Origin: Aridibacter sp041746475
GTDB taxonomy: Bacteria; Acidobacteriota; Blastocatellia; Pyrinomonadales; Pyrinomonadaceae
Direction of reading: 5' to 3'
NCBI GenBank assembly: GCA_041746475.1
Contig: JBGTGX010000042.1
Location: forward strand, 19,263 to 83,262
Length of the DNA stretch: 64,000 nucleotides
Shown here: positions 40,137 through 49,138 of the stretch, in pieces
Layout of the letters: each line of letters begins with the position of its first letter
How positions within the stretch are numbered: the stretch's first letter is position 1
Position numbers and translations under genes: made by a program
Notes under the pieces: model-generated
Told to the model about the DNA's origin: nothing
The model's database searches: none
What the model saw: the letters and a program-made list of their open reading frames with translations, nothing else

Positions 40137-40634
40137 TTACGTAAAAACACCGTGTTCTAATCTTCCGATTAAGTTCTCAACCTCTCTTGTTCCGGTTTCT
40201 GTGGAAGAAACTTCTAAAGGGGATCTACCCGCCAAAGCACGGTTTGGACTTGTGAACCAATTTCGGGCAGCTTCTTTGTTTCCTTCAAATAATTCAAATG
40301 TTTGAGCTAACAGACGATAAACCGATACTAGTCGGTCAGATTCTTCACTTGTAAATTTTTTGCTTTCTTTTCGACGGGTTAAAGTTCTTTGTTTGATACC
40401 GACAGCAACACGTAAATTGTCCGAAGAAATCCCGGTGTTTTTGCTCAATCTAACAAAAGTGTTAAAGGGCAATCCTTTTTCAATTATCTCAATGAGTTCA
40501 ATATTGTTGGGAACATTAACTCCTAGAATTTTCCGCATTGAAAATCCGTCTTCGAGGCTTCCACTTTGATCTCCAGCTTTTGCTAAAACCTCAGTTGAAG
40601 CAAAAGCAATTTCCTTTTCTGTATTTACTGACAT
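40137..40634 (-). CDS. RES-Xre antitoxin with DUF2384/MbcA-ParS toxin-binding domain
   Basis: 165 residues. The C-terminal part from about 105 (LVSVYRLLAQTFELFEGNKEAARNWFTSPNRALAGRSPLE) is the DUF2384 domain that blocks the toxin active site. The middle (about 55-95) is an Xre-like HTH (FVRLSKNTGISSDNLRVAVGIKQRTLTRRKE) for operator binding. The antitoxin precedes its toxin, the order usual in RES-Xre pairs, and normally represses the operon. The pair sits next to decayed sequence, typical of mobile addiction modules. Confidence 0.9.
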   Translation of the reverse strand: MSVNTEKEIAFASTEVLAKAGDQSGSLEDGFSMRKILGVNVPNNIELIEIIEKGLPFNTFVRLSKNTGISSDNLRVAVGIKQRTLTRRKESKKFTSEESDRLVSVYRLLAQTFELFEGNKEAARNWFTSPNRALAGRSPLEVSSTETGTREVENLIGRLEHGVFT

Positions 40635-40683
40635 AATTTTATCACCTCAAGATACCCGCTATGAGAACGCCATCTGGCTATAA

Positions 40684-40712
40684 AGTATACGCCATATTAC
40701 CTGCGAAGTAAA
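40684..40712 (-). promoter_or_regulatory. Promoter of the RES-Xre operon
   Basis: On the minus strand TTTACT (40707-40712) and TATACT (40684-40689) with a 17-base spacer lie about 50 bases before the antitoxin start. On the minus strand ATGGCGT occurs twice (once overlapping the -10, once about 20 bases downstream), a possible operator for autoregulation. Confidence 0.55.
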
Positions 40713-41141
40713 TTTATTCTGATATTTTGCTGAAACTCAATAGTATCTTCAAATAGAATGGCTCGAAGTCTTATCTATGATAATTGAAAGAATCCTTTGT
40801 TTTTACAGTATTTTCCGTGGTTTTGTAGATCTGAAAAGTCTCTTCTCTCTGAGGCAAACTCGAGGATCTTGGAATACTTTCTTCTTGTACATTTCCACCG
40901 TGGCCAATTTTCGTAAATCCGCTATTAATCTGAACTTTAGTTTCAATCATAAGCTTTTCGTTGGCCGAGAATTTTTGGAAGTCGGTAATCGTAATTTTGT
41001 TTTGGACAGCTTTTTTTGGCCATAACTGCTAAGAAGACTTTTTATGCAGCCACCTCATAGAACCGCTTAAGACCTATTTCCGCACGGTCATTCTGGTAAA
41101 AACCCCGTTTGCTAAGATAAAATTGTAAACTTGCCAGACTA
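40713..41141. other. Intergenic stretch without a convincing gene
   Basis: About 430 bases between the toxin-antitoxin promoter and the histidine kinase. One 82-codon frame at 40777-41025 has no recognisable motif and no ribosome-binding site, so it is not called. Nothing else is seen. Confidence 0.5.
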
Positions 41142-41159
41142 TTGGTTAGGATCGGAGAA

Positions 41160-43034
41160 ATGTATTCGTTAAATTCAGCATCACTTATCAATCTTTTGGG
41201 ATTCGCGGTTGGGCTTGCGCTCTATTCGCTCCTGCTCGTGATGGTGATGCAGCATCGACGCAATGATTCAAAGATCGATCGTTTGCTGCTGCTGACGGGT
41301 ACTTTGGGAATTTTTTGGAATGCCGGCGAACTTTTTGCGGTTATCTGGCGTGACTTCGCTCAGAATCCGATCTCGCCTTTTCTGGTTGCGGTTTCATATT
41401 CGGCGCTCGGGTTTCTGCCGTCGGTGGTTGTAAATTCTGCCGAGAACGAAAATAAGAATTCGCGCCTTTTGACGATCACGGCATACGGATTGAGCGCATT
41501 TGCGGCGTTTCTTCATTTTCAAAGCGCGTTTACATATGGCGTAGTTCCTTCAAATCTTGCGTTGAAATTGCTGACCTTCGGGTCCGTAGCGCTCGTTGCC
41601 GGCCTTCTTTTTTTTAACTACAGGCAAAAACTTGAAAATAAAACCGTTTGGATCGCAGCGCTTTTGATCTTCGCAGCGTCGGCACTCCATTTGAGTTCGA
41701 AAACTGAAGATTCGAATTGGTTTATTGAGCTAATTGCCCATCAATCTTCGCTGCCGCTCGTGCTCGCCATCCTCATTCAGGATTACAGATTTGCGTTTGC
41801 CGATCTTTTTCTAAAGCGTGCGTTATCACTTCTTTTACTGGCTGTGACGGCATTCTCACTTTACGTTTTTGTAGCCCAGCCGCTGGGATATCTCCATTCT
41901 TCGCACCAGGAAAACGATGCGCTGGCAACGGGAGTTTTGCTCGTTTTATGGATCGCGACCGCCCTGATGTATCCGGGATTACATAAGTTCTCGGTTTGGT
42001 TTGTAGATAAAATTCTTCTTAAGCGGATCAATTATGAGAATTTACAAAAAGATATATCCCGCCGGATCGAGCAGATAGAATCGCCTGATGGCGTACTTGA
42101 TGAAGTTTCAAACGATCTTGGAAATGCCTTGACCGCTAAAAACTTTTCGTGGACGGAAGTTTATGAAAATGGCCCGGAGATCACATTACCGTCTGTGGAA
42201 TTATCGGGCGAAAAGTCGCAAGTATTTATCCCAACGCACGAATCACCATTTTATAAGATCCATTTACAAAACTTCGTCGGCGGACGAAGGTTGCTCTCTG
42301 AAGAAGTAGAAATGCTTGAGTCGGTTTCGCTTCTGACCGCGAGAAAAATTGATGCGCTTCGAATAGTACATGAGCGCTGCGAACAGGAAATTCGTGAGCA
42401 GGAATATACGAAATTGACTACCGAAGCGCAGTTGACCGCTTTGCGTTCGCAAGTAAATCCGCACTTTCTTTTTAACGCGCTTACGACGATCGGCTATTTG
42501 ATCCAAACCGCGCCGGATACGGCATTTCAAACGCTGATGAAATTGACCCAACTATTGCGAAGCGTTTTGAATTCAAACAGCGAATTTTGCACATTGGGTG
42601 AAGAATTAAAGCTGATCGAAAATTATCTTGATATTGAGAAGGCGCGGTTTGAAGAGCGTTTGACGGTCGAGATCGATGTTCCGAAAGATCTCGGATCGCT
42701 GCGGGTTCCTTCCTTGATCTTGCAGCCGCTTGTTGAAAATGCCGTAAAACACGGGATCTCGGAAAATAAAAATGGCGGAACGGTGAGAATAACAGCAAAA
42801 ATTGAAAATACCGGAAACGAAGTTTCGCTCAAGCTCGAAGTACACGATTCGGGCGCTGGAAGATCAGAGAAAGATTTTGCGACATCAAATGGGATCGGTT
42901 TGGAGAATATAAAAGGGCGCCTTAAATCCTATTACGGAAATAGCGCGAAACTAAGTTTTGAAAAGGACGTTTTCAACGGTAGCTCTGCCCGGGTAGAGCT
43001 ACCCGTCGTAACCAAGGCGACGCGCCAGCAATGA
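41160..43034 (+). CDS. LytS/YehU-type sensor histidine kinase
   Basis: About 624 residues. The N-terminal half has roughly eight hydrophobic helices. A GAF-like or linker region lies about 290-410. The His_kinase (PF06580) domain starts at about 425, with LRSQVNPHFLFNALTTIGYL and phospho-acceptor His435, and the HATPase domain has LVENAVKHGISENKNGG and GIGLENIKGRL. ATG 41160 with CGGAGAA just upstream is preferred over TTG 41142. The partner response regulator is 151 bases downstream. LytS-like kinases often sense envelope or nutrient signals; the signal here is unknown. Confidence 0.9.
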   Translation: MYSLNSASLINLLGFAVGLALYSLLLVMVMQHRRNDSKIDRLLLLTGTLGIFWNAGELFAVIWRDFAQNPISPFLVAVSYSALGFLPSVVVNSAENENKNSRLLTITAYGLSAFAAFLHFQSAFTYGVVPSNLALKLLTFGSVALVAGLLFFNYRQKLENKTVWIAALLIFAASALHLSSKTEDSNWFIELIAHQSSLPLVLAILIQDYRFAFADLFLKRALSLLLLAVTAFSLYVFVAQPLGYLHSSHQENDALATGVLLVLWIATALMYPGLHKFSVWFVDKILLKRINYENLQKDISRRIEQIESPDGVLDEVSNDLGNALTAKNFSWTEVYENGPEITLPSVELSGEKSQVFIPTHESPFYKIHLQNFVGGRRLLSEEVEMLESVSLLTARKIDALRIVHERCEQEIREQEYTKLTTEAQLTALRSQVNPHFLFNALTTIGYLIQTAPDTAFQTLMKLTQLLRSVLNSNSEFCTLGEELKLIENYLDIEKARFEERLTVEIDVPKDLGSLRVPSLILQPLVENAVKHGISENKNGGTVRITAKIENTGNEVSLKLEVHDSGAGRSEKDFATSNGIGLENIKGRLKSYYGNSAKLSFEKDVFNGSSARVELPVVTKATRQQ

Positions 43035-43185
43035 GTGCGAAGCACGAAAATTGCTGATGAGAGCTCAAGACGGACAGTGGTTTTTCGAACGTGGTTGCGT
43101 TCGTTGCAGGCGGAGGCGTCTGCGTTCGGGCGGAATGGAGCTTCCTGCAAATGGATGCTCGATTCTTCGGTCGTTATTAAACTAA

Positions 43186-43962
43186 ATGAATAAACTTCGG
43201 ATAATTATTGCTGATGATGAACGCCCCGCGCGGAATTTTCTTCGGGATATTCTGATGAGTTTTGAAGACGCCCTAATCGTAGGCGAAGCGGAAAACGGCG
43301 CTGAGGCAATCGAATTAATAAAAACTCAAAAACCCGATATGGTACTAATTGATCTGCAGATGCCGGAGGTCACGGGGATCGAGGTTGTTAAGCTTTTGCC
43401 AAAGAATCAGATGCCGCTTGTCGCGTTTATCACCGCGTATGATAAATATGCGATCCAGGCGTTTGAGGTAAATGCGGTCGATTATTTGCTCAAACCCATT
43501 GAAAAACAGCGTCTGCGGGAAACTTTGGATCGAGCGCATGAACGTCTTGAAAAAAACCATTTTCGCGATGTCGAAACAAAAAGGGTACGAAAAGCGGCAG
43601 AAGTTTACGAAGAAAGCAAACGCGAGTTCATCGAAAGAATTCCGGTGAAAAAGGACGACGAAATTCTGCTGATCCCCGTTGAACAGATCGCGTCGATCAT
43701 TGCTGAAGGCGAATTACTTCATATTACGACCGCCAAGAATGAAAAGTACGTGATCAATTTTCGCCTGAAAGATATTGAAGTTCGCCTTGAGCCGTCGAAA
43801 TTTATCCGGCTTTCCCGCGGTGCGCTCGCAAATGTTTCCATGTTTGAAAAAGTTTCGCCGATGCCGGGCGGGACGTATCAAATTTCATTAAAAAACGGTC
43901 AGGAAATATCTTCGAGCCGGCTTCAATCGCGAGTCCTTCGCGAACGCCTCTTAAAACTCTAA
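43186..43962 (+). CDS. LytTR-family response regulator
   Basis: 258 residues. Receiver domain 1-120 with the acidic pair DDER (10-13), phospho-acceptor Asp56 in VLIDLQMP and Lys in YLLKPIEKQ. The LytTR DNA-binding domain occupies about 150-258 (ILLIPVEQIASIIAEGELLHITTAKNEKYV; FIRLSRGALANVSMFEKVSP). Paired with the LytS-like kinase upstream. The TonB receptor 190 bases downstream could be a target gene, but no tandem LytTR site was identified. Confidence 0.93.
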   Translation: MNKLRIIIADDERPARNFLRDILMSFEDALIVGEAENGAEAIELIKTQKPDMVLIDLQMPEVTGIEVVKLLPKNQMPLVAFITAYDKYAIQAFEVNAVDYLLKPIEKQRLRETLDRAHERLEKNHFRDVETKRVRKAAEVYEESKREFIERIPVKKDDEILLIPVEQIASIIAEGELLHITTAKNEKYVINFRLKDIEVRLEPSKFIRLSRGALANVSMFEKVSPMPGGTYQISLKNGQEISSSRLQSRVLRERLLKL

Positions 43963-44104
43963 CCTCAATATATCGAGCAGATCTTCTATCAAGTGGAAAA
44001 CTTTCATTGTGGAAATTTAACCGCGCATTGTCTTAAAGAGCCATTCGTTAAAAAGCAGTTCTCTGATCCCGGATAATTAGATATTCTTCGCTTTTTAGTA
44101 AATT

Positions 44105-44142
44105 CCAAAAAACTTCAGAACAGCCAAAAAACTTCAGAACAG
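44105..44142 (+). repeat. Tandem 19-base direct repeat
   Basis: CCAAAAAACTTCAGAACAG occurs twice in exact tandem (44105-44123 and 44124-44142) directly before the TonB receptor start at 44153. It may be slippage or a binding-site duplication. Confidence 0.9.
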
Positions 44143-44152
44143 CAAGGATACG

Positions 44153-46486
44153 ATGAATACATTTTATAAAACAATTATGATATGCGCAGTGATCTTTGCC
44201 GCGTTTACGGTGGGAAAAGCGCAGCAAGGAACTTTGAGTGGAACGATCAAAAGCCAGATCAATGGCGAATTGATTCCTGGGGTTTCGGTTGAAATAAAGA
44301 AACTTAATCTAAGCACGGAAACAAATGAAGACGGAAAGTACGAGTTTACCGGAATCCCGGACGGCACATATACGGTCGTTACACATTCAGACGGTTTTGC
44401 TGACAAAGCTCAATCGGTGACGGTTTCGGGTGGGGCGGCAACGCTTAATTTTTTGGTCAGCATCAGAGCCTTGAGTGCGGAAGTTACGGTTACCGCGACG
44501 GGTGAAGGAGAATCGGTGTATGAATCTTTTTCATCGGTAAATTCAGTTGGTTCGACAAGTATCGCGAAGAATGCAAGCATCGGAATCGGCGATGTTCTGG
44601 AAAATGAAGCGGGAGTCAGTAATCGTTCGTTAGGCAGTTCAGGAACTTCGAGTCCTTCGATTCGCGGTTTTGAAGGCGACCGTGTATTGGTTTTGCAGAA
44701 CGGCATTAGACTCGGTTCAGTTGCTTCGACTTCGGGCGACCACGGTGAACCGATTTCGCCCTTTAATCTGGAAAGACTCGAAGTTATCAAAGGTCCCGCA
44801 ACCTTGCTTTACGGAAGCAACGCCATCGGCGGAGTCGTCAATGCCGTATCCAATGATGAAAACAAGGCCCACGAAGGCTTTCGCGGATATTTTACGGGTT
44901 TCGGCGGAACGGTTGACCGGCAAGGCGGGACAGCGGGCGGAGTCGAATACGGCTACAAGAAAAACCTCTTTAACTTCGATACGAATTTTAGCCGCGGAGG
45001 TGATTTTAAGACTCCGCTGGGCAGAATCCCGAACTCGGCGGGACGCTCTTTCGGCGGTTCGGGCAGCTACGGATATTTTACCGATAAAGCATTTTTCCGC
45101 ACAACTTTAACGCTTGACCGCCGCCGCTACGGAATTCCTTACGCACCGCTTTTTGAATCGGGTGAACTCTTGAGCGCTATCAACGGCGGAATTGATTGCA
45201 GCGAAGAAGATTCGGGGTGTCAATTTAATATTGATGAACTAAAGAGAATTTTTGCCGATCAACTGCCGCCGATTCCCGACGAGCAAATAGATATAAAAAT
45301 GAAGCGGAATAATTATCGTTTTGTCGGCGGATTTCGTGATCTGAGTTCCGCGATTACGGACGGAACTTTTTCGATAGATTTTACGGATTATCAGCACGAA
45401 GAAATCGAAGCCGAAGACGGTGATGAAGAAGTTACGACAACTTTTACCAATGATGTTTTTTCATATCGCGGCGTTTTCAGACAAAGAAATTACAAAAATC
45501 TTTCGGGACAATTCGGTTTTGATGGTTACAAGCGTTCATTTTTAACCGTCGGTGCGGAATCGCTGGTTGAAGGCAGGGTTCGCCAAAATAATTTTGCAGC
45601 GTTTGCTTTGCAGGAATTGAGTTTTGAAAAAGTCGCGCTGCAATTCGGCGGAAGAGTTGAAACAAATCGCTACAAACCCGTCAACACGGCTTTGCCCGAA
45701 TTGGATTTTACGGGTTTTTCCGGTTCGGTCGGGGCAAGATTTGAAGTGTGGAAAGGCGGAGCGTTTATCGGGAGTTTTTCAAGTTCATATCGTTCTCCCG
45801 CGTTGGAAGAACTTTATAATTTCGGACCGCACATCGGCACGGTTACATTTGAAGTCGGCGACACGACTTTGGAAAGAGAACGCTCAAACGGTTTGGAATT
45901 CAGTTTCAGACAAAATTCGCGGCGTGTGCGTTTTAACGGAAGCGTGTTTTACAACGACATCAATAATTTCGTTTTTCAATCACCGTTTGATGAAGACGGC
46001 GACGGAAATATAGATGTTGATGACGGTTTACCGATTGCTTTATTTACACAGGGCGATGCCCGCTATGTCGGTGCGGACGCTTCGCTCGAAGTTGACGCAA
46101 ACGATTATCTCGGATTCTTTTTTAAAGGTGATATAGTTGATGCCGAACTCAAAGATTTGGGATTTTCACCGCCGCGAATCACGCCCGCCCGTGTGAGAGT
46201 CGGCATAGATTTTCGCTACAAAGGTTTGAACCTGCGACCCGAAGGTCTTTTTGTGTCGGCAAGAGATTCGGATACTTTCCCGCTCGAAACCGCGACTGCT
46301 GGTTACGGTTTGTTCAACATCAACGGTTCTTATGCCTTCGGTTTAAACCGCTCGGCACATATCATAACTTTTGGCGTGCAGAATCTAACCGACAAACTTT
46401 ACCGCAATCACGTTAATTTTCTAAAAGATATAGTTCCCGAAAGAGGCCGCGGTTTTAAGGCTTCGTATACGGTTAGACTGCTTTGA
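44153..46486 (+). CDS. TonB-dependent receptor, siderophore/metal type
   Basis: 777 residues: signal peptide 1-23; carboxypeptidase-like domain about 25-100 (GTLSGTIKSQINGELIPGVSVEI); plug domain with SIGIGDVLENEAGVSNRS and IRGFEGDRVLVLQNGIRLG ... GDHGEPISPFNLERLEVIKGPATLLYGSNAIGGVVN; barrel ending in RGFKASYTVRLL. The region SGDHGEPI and the aspartate-rich loop (DEDGDGNIDVDDG) resemble zinc/iron receptors (ZnuD-like), but the ligand is unproven. It is much shorter than the two Oar receptors. It follows the LytTR regulator. Confidence 0.9.
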   Translation: MNTFYKTIMICAVIFAAFTVGKAQQGTLSGTIKSQINGELIPGVSVEIKKLNLSTETNEDGKYEFTGIPDGTYTVVTHSDGFADKAQSVTVSGGAATLNFLVSIRALSAEVTVTATGEGESVYESFSSVNSVGSTSIAKNASIGIGDVLENEAGVSNRSLGSSGTSSPSIRGFEGDRVLVLQNGIRLGSVASTSGDHGEPISPFNLERLEVIKGPATLLYGSNAIGGVVNAVSNDENKAHEGFRGYFTGFGGTVDRQGGTAGGVEYGYKKNLFNFDTNFSRGGDFKTPLGRIPNSAGRSFGGSGSYGYFTDKAFFRTTLTLDRRRYGIPYAPLFESGELLSAINGGIDCSEEDSGCQFNIDELKRIFADQLPPIPDEQIDIKMKRNNYRFVGGFRDLSSAITDGTFSIDFTDYQHEEIEAEDGDEEVTTTFTNDVFSYRGVFRQRNYKNLSGQFGFDGYKRSFLTVGAESLVEGRVRQNNFAAFALQELSFEKVALQFGGRVETNRYKPVNTALPELDFTGFSGSVGARFEVWKGGAFIGSFSSSYRSPALEELYNFGPHIGTVTFEVGDTTLERERSNGLEFSFRQNSRRVRFNGSVFYNDINNFVFQSPFDEDGDGNIDVDDGLPIALFTQGDARYVGADASLEVDANDYLGFFFKGDIVDAELKDLGFSPPRITPARVRVGIDFRYKGLNLRPEGLFVSARDSDTFPLETATAGYGLFNINGSYAFGLNRSAHIITFGVQNLTDKLYRNHVNFLKDIVPERGRGFKASYTVRLL

Positions 46487-46992
46487 TGGGTATAATTGTC
46501 GTTTGGATCGATCCGAGCTTATCTTCAGGGGAAAAAAAAGGACGAGCGAATTCCCCTCCCTTATGCTACCTCGGCTAACGGTGTTGAATTGCAATTCCAA
46601 ATCGAAATCGTCTTTTAACCTAATTGGCAAAATGGATTAGCGGGATCGACGGCAGGTGGCGGGTTGTTGCGCTTCTAACTGATACTCTAAGATCTGCAGA
46701 ATCGACCCTGCTCTTATCATAAGGGGAAATCGCAAATATTCGTGTTTACAGCCTTGGCAACCGGCAGCGTTTTTAAGAGTCAAATAGGCGTCCAGGTTTT
46801 CGCAAAGACACTATCTGACCACTGACTACCCACCACTGACCACGAGATCTAGTTTCTCAATTGATCTACGCCGGATTTGTAACGAATAGTTCGGGATTTA
46901 ACTATTGCGTATCGTTGCGCCGAATCTATTAAAGAGGCGGCAAAATACTATCATTTAGGTCTGAAAACGGGGTCCATACTAACGAAAGCAAT
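46487..46992. other. Intergenic region with repeat-like fragments
   Basis: 506 bases before the adaptor-like remnant, without a convincing gene. 46814-46843 reads CTGACCACTGACTACCC followed by ACCACTGACCAC, a repeated CACTGAC unit; the dnaK-dnaJ spacer contains related GTCAG/CTGAC units. The rest shows no clear structure. Confidence 0.5.
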
Positions 46993-47190
46993 GTGATAAG
47001 GCGTAAGCATGTTGGAGTCGCAGTTGACCTTGCAAAAAATCTTTCGGACGATTTCAAAGATGGTGATATCATCGTTTCTCGCACGGGTAAAGATCTTGTC
47101 GCCGGTTCAGGAATTAGGATTAAAGAGCAAACGGAAACGTCTTTTACCGAAATTGATGGAAGGTGGAAATCGTTTGCCGTAACGAACTAA
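46993..47190 (+). pseudogene. Possible remnant of an RND/HlyD-type efflux adaptor C-terminus
   Basis: 65-codon frame (GTG start) reading VIRRKHVGVAVDLAKN ... GDIIVSRTGKDLVAGSGIRIKEQ. The pattern (basic strand, GV-x-VDL, loop DGDIIVS, then DLV-GSGIRIK) resembles the last beta-strand region of periplasmic adaptor proteins, in which a 'G-D-x-V-V-x-P ... DL-x-G' element is common. No N-terminal portion is present. This is a weak resemblance by eye; it could be a small protein or chance. Confidence 0.3.
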
Positions 47191-47234
47191 GCTGAGAAAT
47201 CCGTGCAAACTTAAAATAGCAAGTTAAAAAATAA

Positions 47235-49022
47235 ATGAGCCCAATCGCAATCGTTTTGATATTGCTCTTCGTCGCGCTTGTTTTATTTGCGACCGAGAAA
47301 ATTCCCGTCGATGTAGTCGGGTTAATACTCATCATCTGTTTGGTATTATTCGGCATTTTGAAAGTTGACCAAGCCGTTGCCGGTTTCGGCGACAGCATCA
47401 TTATTACCATTGGCGGCTTGTTTGTTTTGACGGGTGGTTTGGTCAAAACCGGACTAATTGATCTGATCGGGCGCAAACTTTTCCGAATTGCCGGAGACAA
47501 TGAATTTTTGCTTGTGTTTTTGATAATGATGGTCGGAACTATCGCTTCGACATTTATGAACAACACAACGGCGGCAGCGATGTTAATTCCTTTTGTGTTG
47601 GGATTGGCGGAAAGAGCGAGAATTTCGCCTTCAAAGCTTCTGATGCCACTTGCCTTTGGCACGATTATGGGTGGAAGTTGTCTTTTAATCGGAACTTCAA
47701 CAAATCTTGCGGTCAGCGGTTCTTTAAGTCGCTATAATATGGAACCGTTCTCGATGTTTGAATTAACTCCGGTTGGAGTGGTTGTAGCACTTCTGGGCAT
47801 TATTTATATGATGTTTATTGGAAGAAAACTTCTGCCGGATTATGGCGGAAGTGGATCTGTAACGGATAAGTATCAGATTCGAGAATATATTTCAGAAGTG
47901 CTTGTTTTGCCGGAATCTCACCTAATCGGAAAATCTTTGGCAGAATCAAATATAAACCTCGAATTGGAATTAAATGTAATTGGAATAATTAGAAAAGGCG
48001 AAAAGATTATTTCCCCGGGTTCTGATGAAGTTCTTTACGCTGGTGATCTGTTGATTGTAGAAGGACAGCTGGAGAAAATTCTCCATATTAAATCCGAATT
48101 TGGTCTGGAGATAAAGCCTGACTTCAAATTTAGTGAGAAAGAATTGCAAGATGAAAATCATGAAATATTTGAAGTCTTGGTGATGAAGGATTCAAAACTT
48201 ATCGGGCAAACTCTGACAACGCTAAATTTCAGACAAGTGTATGATTTAACGGTATTGGCGATAAATCGTCACGGTGAAAAGTTCATTGAGAAAATGAGCG
48301 ATGAAATGCTCAAATTCGGTGATGTGCTACTTGTTCAAGGAGATATTCGCAAGATCGAACCGTTTGTTGTTGAGCGTGAGATTCTTCTCTTGGAAGATGT
48401 GTCGGCAAGTGCGGCGAGAACTGCAAAACGTAAATGGGCAATTTCGGCTTTTGTATTATTTTTAGGACTTTCCTTGTCAAAAATCGTTACAGGAATTGAA
48501 ATTCCTTTAGCAATCGCTGTTTTGGTGGGAGTTTTACTTTTACTGGCGACAAAAACCGTACGTTATTCCGAGCTATATTCCCTTATCGATTTCCGTCTGC
48601 TTGTTTTGATTGCATGTATGATGAGTTTTGGAGCGGCAATGGAAACGTCAGGAACAGATGTTTATCTTGCAGATTTAATTGTAAATTATTTTAGCGATTA
48701 TGGAACGATTGCCGTTCTGGCCGGATTTTTTATTCTGACCGTAATTCTAACCCAACCAATGTCGAATCAAGCGGCCGCGCTCGTTGTTTTGCCGGTTGCA
48801 ATAAAAACCGCGCTCTTGCTCGAAGTAAATCCGCGAACCTTTGCAGTTGCAATAACATATGCCGCTTCATTCTCGTTTATGACTCCGCTTGAACCCGCAT
48901 GTATTTTGGTTTACACTCCCGGGCGTTACAAATTCATGGACTTCGTAAAGATCGGTACGATCCTGACGATCCTAGTCTTCATAGTCTCGATAATTCTGGT
49001 TCCAATATTTTGGAAACTGTAA
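47235..49022 (+). CDS. SLC13/DASS-type anion symporter with two RCK_C domains
   Basis: 595-residue inner-membrane transporter. Hydrophobic segments cover about 1-205 and 395-595 (FVALVLFATEKIPVDVVGLILI; ITIGGLFVLTGGLV; NNTTAAAMLIPFVL, the conserved SNT/NNT hairpin; MGGSCLLIGTSTNLAVSG). Between them lie two TrkA-C/RCK_C domains (about 215-285: LVLPESHLIGKSLAESN; about 310-380: LVMKDSKLIGQTLTTLN), a regulatory insert. The second half has QPMSNQAAALVVLPVAI. Members import dicarboxylates, sulfate or phosphate with Na+; the substrate cannot be told. Confidence 0.9.
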   Translation: MSPIAIVLILLFVALVLFATEKIPVDVVGLILIICLVLFGILKVDQAVAGFGDSIIITIGGLFVLTGGLVKTGLIDLIGRKLFRIAGDNEFLLVFLIMMVGTIASTFMNNTTAAAMLIPFVLGLAERARISPSKLLMPLAFGTIMGGSCLLIGTSTNLAVSGSLSRYNMEPFSMFELTPVGVVVALLGIIYMMFIGRKLLPDYGGSGSVTDKYQIREYISEVLVLPESHLIGKSLAESNINLELELNVIGIIRKGEKIISPGSDEVLYAGDLLIVEGQLEKILHIKSEFGLEIKPDFKFSEKELQDENHEIFEVLVMKDSKLIGQTLTTLNFRQVYDLTVLAINRHGEKFIEKMSDEMLKFGDVLLVQGDIRKIEPFVVEREILLLEDVSASAARTAKRKWAISAFVLFLGLSLSKIVTGIEIPLAIAVLVGVLLLLATKTVRYSELYSLIDFRLLVLIACMMSFGAAMETSGTDVYLADLIVNYFSDYGTIAVLAGFFILTVILTQPMSNQAAALVVLPVAIKTALLLEVNPRTFAVAITYAASFSFMTPLEPACILVYTPGRYKFMDFVKIGTILTILVFIVSIILVPIFWKL

Positions 49023-49138
49023 CAGTGAATTATGCGAAGCACCCGAACTCGGTCTAGACTTTTCCAATTTAAAGTGCTAGAAATGAACTTAAGCACTTTC
49101 CCGTAACAAAGATTTAACATCCCAAGAACTAGAAAATT

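Noticed and set aside
40777..41025. 82-codon frame upstream of the sensor kinase
   Set aside because: No recognisable motif, no ribosome-binding site, and composition unlike neighbouring genes.
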